Shown here piece by piece: positions 56,526-64,000 of a stretch of 64,000 bases of DNA. The stretch comes from Amanita rubescens (lineage: Eukaryota; Basidiomycota; Agaricomycetes; Agaricales; Amanitaceae), in assembly GCA_015039365.1 (NCBI GenBank), contig WION01000121.1, positions 1 through 64,000 on the forward strand, given 5' to 3'. The notes below the pieces were generated by a model, which saw only the letters and a program-made list of their open reading frames with translations, was not told the DNA's origin and ran no database searches. The position numbers and the translations under genes are program-made. Position 1 is the stretch's first letter, and every line of letters starts with the position of its first letter.

Positions 56526-59500
56526 TCATCCACTAACATCAACAGCAATGTGTACCTCTTGACATGTTCCAATCGCCCTCTTCCAAAGGTCATTCGTGCT
56601 CATCGTCCTTCGATCTCCCACAATCACCAATGCGAGCTTCGCCCTCGTCCACATGACGTTCAACCTCCTTGGATCATCTAAAAACCCAATCTCTCCCTCC
56701 GCATTACATCGCACAGTGGAGAATACGATTACATCGCTCTCGCGTCCTTGGAACGCGTCAACGGTTGAACAAACTATGGAGGGTGGCACTCGAGAACGAA
56801 GTTCCTGAATCTGCTTCGTGTACGGCGTGAGGATAGTCACGGTTCGTCCCGATCCTTCGCCATTCTGATTCTTTGTCAGTAGAGGAAGTATCTTCTGAAC
56901 CAGTTCAACTTGTCCGATATTGCTCTTGGATCGTCCGCCCATATCCTCTTCTGTTGAGCACTGGACAAAGATGGTTGGTATAGGAAGGTCTCCGTTCTTT
57001 GGCCAGGGGAATGCCGTAAGCAAGAGGGGTTGCAAAATAGTTGCACTGTCCATGTTGCCCGTCATCAACCGGCCTTCATAGAATTCGCGGGAAGGGAACG
57101 CATTGAGTTCCTGAGAGAACCGGTATTGGACATCGAGCATTGTCTTTCGCATTCCGGGTGTCTCAGCATCGTGGCTATAAAGTCTTTCCAAGAGGGATAT
57201 GTCGACTTGCAGGGCCTTGCCCATATTTTTCACCGTGGGACGTAGTTGGACGCTAGACATTACGGTGAGATGCAGGACGGAATCATGAATCCTTACTCAC
57301 TGATCTCCAACGAGAACAGCTTTCTTAATTCCCTTGACAAGTGGAACTAGGGCCCCTGGTTCGGTGACTTGTGACGCCTCATCAATAATTGCAATGTCAA
57401 AGTCGACGTTTCGGAGGATGCCAAGTCCCGCGCCTAGTTCATTAGCCATCCTATCGTTTAGTTTATGAAATGCACAACGTACCAGCACAGGTAGTGAAAA
57501 TGATGGCTGCGCGCTCAACTCTCTCCTTTGCTTTCTTCATAAGCTTACTATTCTCATTGACATCGCCCCCGACCCTGGCGTCAATCGTATAATTTCTCAA
57601 CGCCTTATTCACCTTCGACTGGTCCGTGGAGACCCGGAGTAGCTGCTCTTCCTCGTTAGGAAGTAGGTGCTCCTCGCGGTTTATTTTAATGAAACGTTCC
57701 AGAACATTGTCAACAGCTAAAGATTCTTGTCAGTATTCGAGCCGGCAGAAAAAGCGTATATCTAACCATTATGGGTCGATGCGGTCATGAGGATTTTGGG
57801 GTGCGTTGCAGTGGCGAGGAATCGACGCAGAATTTGAATAACAACGGTTGTCTTTCCCGTACCTAGGAATAGCTTAGGACGTAACGCCAAAGTGGGCGAA
57901 GATGAAATTACCAGGCGGTCCCCAAATCAGCGATAATTGTGAGGTACAAGAGTTCACAGCTGCCACTTGACTGTCGTTCAAGTCACCTGAGGGTATAAAT
58001 TCAGGTTCTGGGGTTGATTCATCACCAGACGCTTCTGCAGGGGACTCTGCCTCAGCCATCGGCGCTCCGATTATGATATTATAGAATGCGCATGATGCTT
58101 CTTTCTCGGTCAGCAATCGTGTTAATGCATCCATCATGGTCCTCGAATTGGCTATTCCGATATCAAAACCGAATTAACGGATTCGTAGGCAACGACACTC
58201 ACCAACACTCCCAGCATTGTACATGTTCCAGTCGATCTTTTCCATCTCTGGCGGTGGAGGGTGGAATAGTTCTATCTTATATTCGCCAGCATTTGCCTGG
58301 TAGACCACACCATCGAGGACTAATGTTCCAAGCCACTTGTTCTCAGCATGAGAAGCAGCCTTCAACCTGACGTGCGAATGTAGCCTAACTGAGGTTCTCG
58401 CATCGACCCTGACATCTGCCTTGATACGACTTGCGCTCCCTGCTATAAAGTGCAATTTACACTGGGCTGGCGCATTCCGATTGTTGCGTTTGATATTTCC
58501 GTCCGCGTCACATGGACACTCATCTCCAGCCTCTTCCGCTCGTTCAAACGCAATACCGAGAGCATGTTTGTATCCGTACTTCATCGCAGCTTGAATTTCG
58601 GTGGGGATAGATCTATTCATGTGATCGTTCAAGACGAGTAAAACTTCTTGAACGAGCTGCGAAGGGCGGACGGATAGAGCAACTAACATCAGCAATTCGC
58701 AATACTCCTCCAATCCAATGGTGGAAACCGTTCCGGCCATTTTATCGAGAGCGACCAAAGATGCAATACCGTGCTTGTTGGCAGCACGGATGATACATCG
58801 CAGAATAGTTGAGGCAAACGACTCGATGTGGGTATTTAACGTAAACGAGTCATTATAGGGAGGATACACTTTGAGCATAACAAAGGCCAGTTCCGGCAAC
58901 CGATCGAGTAACTTTTCGATCAAACCATGGCGGGGATGGAGAGGCAGTGACGAAATGATCTCGTTGAATAAGAGATAGATTTCCTCTTCAGCGTGATGTT
59001 CAAATGCAAAATCGATGACGCGTTCAATTTCCGCCACCGATTGCAGTGTTGCGATGTAAATCCGTATTGTTCCCTCCGTATGCTTAGTTTCGCGTACGCC
59101 ATCGACAGACGGTATAAACGCGCCCTTCAGATATGGCCATTCTTCATATTTTGACCAATCAACTTCACGGATGTCGTTATAGCGGTATGGTTGGGGTTTT
59201 CGATCAATACGCTTGATAAATTCCTCAGTTGGAACGCTTTGGGAACATCAGTATTGTTACAAGGCAGATGTGCGTCCATATACTCACTGCTCAAACCAAA
59301 GATCAAACAATTGATGCGCGACGCGGTCCCTATTTGAGACCACGTGAAGTTCAATGGCCTTTACCTCAGTACGTTGCACTCGTCCAACTTGCTAGCAGTA
59401 AGATAAGGACAACGTTGGACACTTAGAAAGGAAACTTACCTGCTGCACCGTCTTCGAGATTTTCTGTAGCGCAATACTCGCCGCGACATCTGCACCAGGC

Positions 59501-62309
59501 CATGCTGATGTCATGAAGATGAATGTATCAGCTACGTGCTTATTGTAAAGTTGTAAGTTGACGTCGCTGAAGTGTAATCTGTAACCTGTAGTGCATGGCC
59601 GAAGGGTCGCCTCCGTGGCAGACGTTTGAGGCATGAAGGAACAAACAACGACGTTCTCGTTGACCTCGGGATCCTCATTCCACGCAATAGGTCCACGCAT
59701 AAAGACGCCAACTGCAAAGCGCCCCTCCAGCTTTAACTTTGTATCAGTATCTCGATAGATCGCGACCCATGTCGGTATAGTTACCTGGATGAGCAACAGT
59801 TTCCTAGAGTATTCCTGTGTAGCAATCTTCAGATATTCAAAGAATGTCTTCATGCCATTTGTTTTAGACGAGTATAAGCGCTGGATTGGAAACGGCCTCC
59901 CCAATGACCTTTTGTAGAGATCACGTTCCGTCAGAATGTCAGAACGAATGAGAGAATTCCAAACTTCAGGGTGCTCCTCGGCTGACAGTTCCAAAGTGCT
60001 ACTCATGGCATACTTTTCCGCTATGGTTAATGCCGTAAAGTCGATGTGGCTCAAAAAGGGCGTGAAAGTCAGGTTATGTTTCCGAGCGTAAGTAAGAGCA
60101 AGGTTGAATAGCTCATACTCCGATAAAGCATTTTGTTCGCTTTGCAAAAGACGGATGATCAGCTCTTTCGCATCTTCTGGATCCATCGATCTAAGCGCTT
60201 CCCTGTTATCAGATGAGGCTGCGCGTCTAGCTTGGAATTCTTGAGCGTCCTTCTCTAGTAAGGCTAGAATGAAATCCTCCTTTGGCTCTGGAGGTGTTTT
60301 CAACCGGTCCGGAATCTTAATCCTGCCGCCGTCAACTGCCTTGGAATGCAGAGCATTCAATTCTTGACACTCTGGGCTTAGCGCTCCTTTTTCAGCGCTC
60401 CGAACCCATTTCGCATGAAGAGCTGCAACTCGGGCAACGCCGACACTGGTGACCGTTCACGTCAACAATAACCGACATCAAAAAAACTAGCTTACTTGTT
60501 GTAGGCAGCAAAATAGTTGGCCAAGTCTTCTCGTCTTACCTTCGCGTTACTGTGTTCTTTGTTAGGTGGATAATCGTAGGACTTGGGCCATCATTGAAAT
60601 GGTATTACTTATTGGATAGAAAACTCACCTGTACAACGTAAGGTTGGACTAGGTCTTTATCCCAGCATACAAAATATTCATCGCCTAGGTTACAAGGCTC
60701 GTCAATGGATTTTGGGCAAGTGTAAGAGAAACGAACCGTCGAGATCACCCCCGCTACTCATAGCGGGTGCAGCACGTCGTCCAACTGACGCAAACACAAC
60801 ACAGTCGACGAGATGGGATAGCTTGTTGTTGTGGACGGCCCGAAGTTTCAAGCAGTCACCTTGGTACGCCGTCAAGAAGGGCTCGCGACACAGACGAAGA
60901 CATACCAGGATGTAAACATGGGTTTCTGACTACCAAAACGTCCGCGTTGATTGGCGTGGTTTCCCCTCTCCTCGACACAGTGATCCTGACATGGACCTCT
61001 CCTTCGCGTAACACCCTGTACGGATCACAAACTCCGTAAAGACGCCTCGCGTTGCGTATGATCATCCTGGATTTGAACTTGTCACCTCCTTTCTTGAACC
61101 CTGCGATCTCGGCTGCCTGTGCTCTTGTAACTCGCTGAAAAACCGCAGGGTCATCTAGACCCTTCAGTAAGACATTGTCCGCTAGCTCGTACTGACCAAG
61201 GCAGTATAACATGTCGATAGCCTTGACAGGATCCTCGGATGCAGCCTCGATCCAGTTGAAATATTCTTGTTGCTTCGCCCGAATAGCATCATTTGATACA
61301 CCCAAGCTGGACAAGAGGACTATGACATCGTTGTTTAACCTGCCAAAAACATATGGCTTCGAGTGATTTACGACAGAAAAGCGATGATCGACGTCCGTCG
61401 TGAACTTCTTCATGCTTGCCCTAAAACTTGCTAGATATTTACGTTCGGCATCGAGCTGCGGATGAAGCATCAAAACGCCTTTGTAGCCAAGATATCTAAT
61501 GACAGTCACTAAAGGCAAGTCCTCTGGAGAAGACGACAATCGTACCTAATCTGAAAGACGGTTGGCGTGTACCGCTGTCCTCGATAGATAATGCGCATTT
61601 CTTTGCTTAACTGAATTGCTAAGCGACGACTGATGAGCCCACAACCATCTGAGAATATCTCGTCGCCCGACTTGATATCGGAGATATCACATATATGCTT
61701 TGGATCAAGAGTGTAATCCAGTTCTGCTGCCGAGAACAGCAAACCAATACGTTTGGCACCTAGAGAGGAGGTCGATAAGGGAGCGCATAATGTTGAAGGA
61801 CTGACGTTTTGCCACTATCATAATCTTCCCGAAATCACCGAGTTGATAAATCCGCTCATCGAGCTCTGCGTCGTTGTTTGCTTCTCTGAGGAAGCACGAC
61901 CTTTCTCTCTGAAATTCATGTGAGAAAGCATATACATCGCAAAGATCGCTCCGCTCACCAATTGACTATTGCTATGGTGATAAAATCGATATTGTTTCCC
62001 GTTCAGAAACAAGCCGCTCTTCATAAGCCGTGAGATGTACTCCGAGGTGACACGGATACTCGAATCAGGGAATCTTAGGCCTCCAAACGAGACTCTAATG
62101 AACTTCGATGGGTCATCGGAACGGATAATGCGATTGCTCGATAATTGTTCCATCTGGATCGTGATTTTCTCTGCCGTGAAACTGATACCTTTACCATAGA
62201 TAACCCCTGGTTTGGGGTTACGAGGGAGTGCCAGCGCAGCTGACGGCACCGTGAATCTCCACTCGCTATCCTCTGGTAAAGGGTTCAGTCTCAGATTGTG
62301 GGGGGGCAT
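56526..62309 (-). CDS. RNA-dependent RNA polymerase fused to SF1 (Upf1/Hrr1-like) helicase
   Basis: Fifteen exons, all phase-consistent, give 1698 aa: 62309-61959, 61908-61806, 61759-61546, 61495-60906, 60859-60737, 60684-60629, 60581-60496, 60445-59440, 59391-59288, 59236-58203, 58151-57912, 57862-57767, 57716-57483, 57433-57301 and 57252-56526. Residues 1-550 form an RNAi-type RdRP, with FSDGCGLIS at ~187-195, FQIRYLGYKGVL, and the catalytic DLDGD with Asp at 458, 460 and 462. ALHSKAVDGG near 540 then runs in the same exon into a ~680-residue middle region. Residues ~1280-1690 are an SF1 helicase: GPPGTGKTT (1300-1308), DEASQ (1430-1434), GDHVQLRP (~1455), TVDAFQGRE (~1620) and NVMWTRAK (~1655). 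It should make double-stranded RNA in RNA silencing. The RdRP N-terminus is very short. Confidence 0.85.
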
Positions 62310-62430
62310 GATAGAGAAAGTCGTTCCGGGTCCGCGGCTGACACATCCGCAGTAACCCCCTCTGTATAAAAGCTAGACACGGTGTGACTAATCGCTCCAT
62401 CTTTCTGATTCCCACTTGCATCGCCCCGCA
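62310..62430. promoter_or_regulatory. 121-bp divergent promoter
   Basis: It separates the starts of the minus-strand RdRP-helicase and the plus-strand NTPase. TATAAAA at 62365-62371 lies 60 bp before the NTPase ATG. No clear TATA is seen for the RdRP side. Confidence 0.55.
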
Positions 62431-63088
62431 ATGGCGAACCAGGAAGTTAGTGGGCGCAAAGTCGTATACATCGTCGGACCCTCGGTACGTGTTGACGTGA
62501 TTAGTGGCCTTCATCCATTCAAGACATGCATATTGACTCCAGTCAACGGGCAAGACGACCCTATGCACTGCGTTATCAGAAGTCTTAAACCTTAGTGAGA
62601 CGGCATACGTTACAGAGGTTGCGCGGAAGGTGCTTAAAGAGCGTGGGTATACGCGAAATGATGTCCACCACTTAGAAATGCAGCGGGACATCATGCTCGC
62701 ACATATCCAATCGGAGCGCCTTGCGAGAGACTCGGAAGAGTCTCCCGGTTTGATCCTTTGCGACAGGTCCGCTATAGATGCCATTGTATATGCGATTTTG
62801 ACGGCGGGTGATGATCGGAACGCAAATGACCGTAGGGATCAGCTGATTCGAATGGACGAGTTCCAAGACATTCTTCCTTCGTATCGCCAATCGCTATTTT
62901 TTCTACTGGAACCAGTCGAAGAATGGATCGTCGATGATGGAGTGCGGTCGATAGACAACATATGGGGTTGCTTCGAAACGTTTCAAGCCACCCTTCGGTA
63001 CCTGGGCATCGAGTATCGTGTTATTTCCAAGGAGAATAAGCTTATAGCAGACAGAGTCGCAATTGTAACGAAATTGGTTGGGTCTTGA
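62431..63088 (+). CDS. P-loop NTPase/kinase-like protein (AAA_28 type)
   Basis: Two exons, 62431-62484 and 62543-63088, give 199 aa. Splicing restores the P-loop GPSSTGKTTL, which is split by the intron after GPS. Next come VTEVARKVL, QRDIMLAHIQSERLA, LILCDRSAIDAIVYA (a Walker-B/DR lid-type segment) and WIVDDGVRSIDN. This is the layout of the AAA_28/NadR-like kinase-fold ATPases (PF13521), small enzymes that often act on nucleotides or small molecules; the substrate is unknown. The start is the first ATG after a TATA box. It is transcribed away from the RdRP-helicase with only 121 bp between the starts, so the two may be co-regulated. Confidence 0.8.
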
Positions 63089-63752
63089 AAGCTCGGAAGG
63101 AGAGTGTAGTTCTAGTTTCCTGGTTTTTTTGTAAAATGGCAAGTGTAATGGTACTATGAACTGAACATACGAATCGTTGATATTCATGGCCAACCATCGC
63201 CGAGCTAAGAACGCCGACAGGCGGCAGGAATTTTTTTCCGTAACGGATACTTCAGTGGGATGCCGATTGGCGACAAGGTTTGTGGCGCATGTCATGTATT
63301 GACATGTTTCCAAGAGGGGAACTGGACCGCATCCGTGCATAAGAGTGCTGTGCAACGTTGGTTTTAGCGATTCTGCTTTCTTGATCATGAATAGTGTGAG
63401 CGTCACCTTCTAAAATACTCTCGACCCACATCAAAGAACAGACCCGGACAGATCCGGACACCACTGCTGTTCGTGATGCATGATGAAGGAAGTATAACTG
63501 AGAAGATATAAATAGTCACACACCGGGATTAGATCCATTCCAGTGATGCCATCAGCGAATTAGGTACATTGGCCGCACTGCCAGGGCCCAGCGGTGTCCG
63601 CTCGGGACAACTTTGCCTTCTTCCACTTTCTTTTTCTCCCCTCCTACTGGTGCGCGCTTGGTCCGCGTTACCTTTTTTCAGTTCCTTTGAAAGGAACCAT
63701 TGCATCGCACTGTGTGCTTTGCAATTAACGTTGTCCACAGGCCATTTTGATA
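63089..63752. other. Intergenic with promoter of the fungalysin gene
   Basis: TATAAATA at 63507-63514 is the best TATA candidate, about 240 bp before the ATG, which leaves room for a long leader or a 5'-UTR intron. No other gene was seen. Confidence 0.5.
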
Positions 63753-64000
63753 ATGGATTCGTTCAAGTCGCTCGTTTTCCGCTTCGCTATCCTTGCAAGC
63801 ATTATTGTAATGACAAATGCCGCACCATGGCCTGTCTATGCTCGCCACCCCACTCATCGTATCAGGACAATCGGAAAAAGACGAACTCAAGTAGTAACGT
63901 TCCAACCCAAACCGTTGTATAAGGTAAGTTTCGAGTTTTTCATCCTAACATTTTGTTATTGAGTCTCGGTTGAGACCTTTGGGGCTAGCGGTATCGATGA
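63753..64000 (+). CDS. Fungalysin-type M36 metalloprotease (5' end only)
   Basis: Exon 1 (63753-63923) encodes a signal peptide (MDSFKSLVFRFAILASIIV, cleaved near TNA-APW), then ATHR-like HPTHRIRTIGKR and TFQPKPLYK. After a 51-bp intron (63924-63974, with TCCTAAC as branch point) the frame continues TFGASGID to the window edge. The spliced pattern matches the start of the FTP propeptide of secreted fungalysins, which digest extracellular protein. The zinc motif HEYTH would lie beyond the window, so the assignment rests on the propeptide only. Confidence 0.7.

Noticed and set aside
62266..62784. 172-codon open frame on the minus strand upstream of the RdRP
   Set aside because: It is antisense to the well-supported NTPase exons, has no domain, and is in a different frame from the RdRP start.

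Overview
The window is nuclear DNA from a filamentous basidiomycete, most likely an Agaricomycete. The evidence is short introns of about 47-60 bp with GTRNGT donors and CTAAC-type branch points, compact gene spacing, and protein families typical of mushrooms (Crypton-type recombinase, Helitron, fungalysin, RNAi-type RdRP). No rRNA, tRNA or CRISPR was seen. All exon coordinates below were read by eye from frame continuity and splice consensus.

Region 1 (1-12.3 kb). The 3' part of the COPII coat gene SEC31 opens the window. It is followed by a five-exon secreted protein of unknown function, a broken C2H2 zinc-finger copy and a small Arg/Ser-rich protein. From about 5.9 to 12.3 kb the sequence is a decayed tandem duplication of this block. 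It holds pseudogene copies of the SEC31 3' end, a broken Arg/Ser gene, about 1.4 kb of matching non-coding DNA, and a second zinc-finger copy that still encodes its fingers but carries a frameshift.

Region 2 (14.07-20.86 kb). A complete six-exon BRR2 gene encodes the U5 snRNP helicase (2173 aa). One of its introns is of the GC-AG class.

Region 3 (about 23.4-44.9 kb) is an accessory, transposon-built block between BRR2 and the phosphatase genes. The first 74 codons of a Crypton-like tyrosine recombinase lie at 23.44 kb and the rest of the gene lies 9.8 kb away at 33.4-35.4 kb. Between them sits a Helitron-bearing segment whose roughly 2350-aa Rep/Pif1 protein ends in a USP-like cysteine-protease domain. 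Beyond the recombinase are a probable 2-oxoglutarate/Fe(II) dioxygenase-fold gene and an eight-exon gene of unknown function with duplicated exons. These are embedded in tandem arrays of 27, about 56, 90, 120 and about 150 bp, and in an unusual array of intron-like modules.

Region 4 (45.6-55.2 kb). Three tandem paralogues encode GPI-anchored secreted acid phosphatases. Two tandem small proteins of an unrecognised family follow, sharing a conserved 16-bp palindrome in their leaders.

Region 5 (56.5-64 kb). A 15-exon gene joins an RNAi-type RNA-dependent RNA polymerase to a complete Upf1-like SF1 helicase in one 1698-aa reading frame. This would put in a single polypeptide the two activities that fission yeast Rdp1 and Hrr1 provide as separate subunits. 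A divergently transcribed P-loop NTPase gene shares its 121-bp promoter. The 5' end of an M36 fungalysin metalloprotease gene closes the window.

The two strongest leads are the RdRP-helicase fusion and the recombinase/dioxygenase/unknown-gene block with its repeat arrays.
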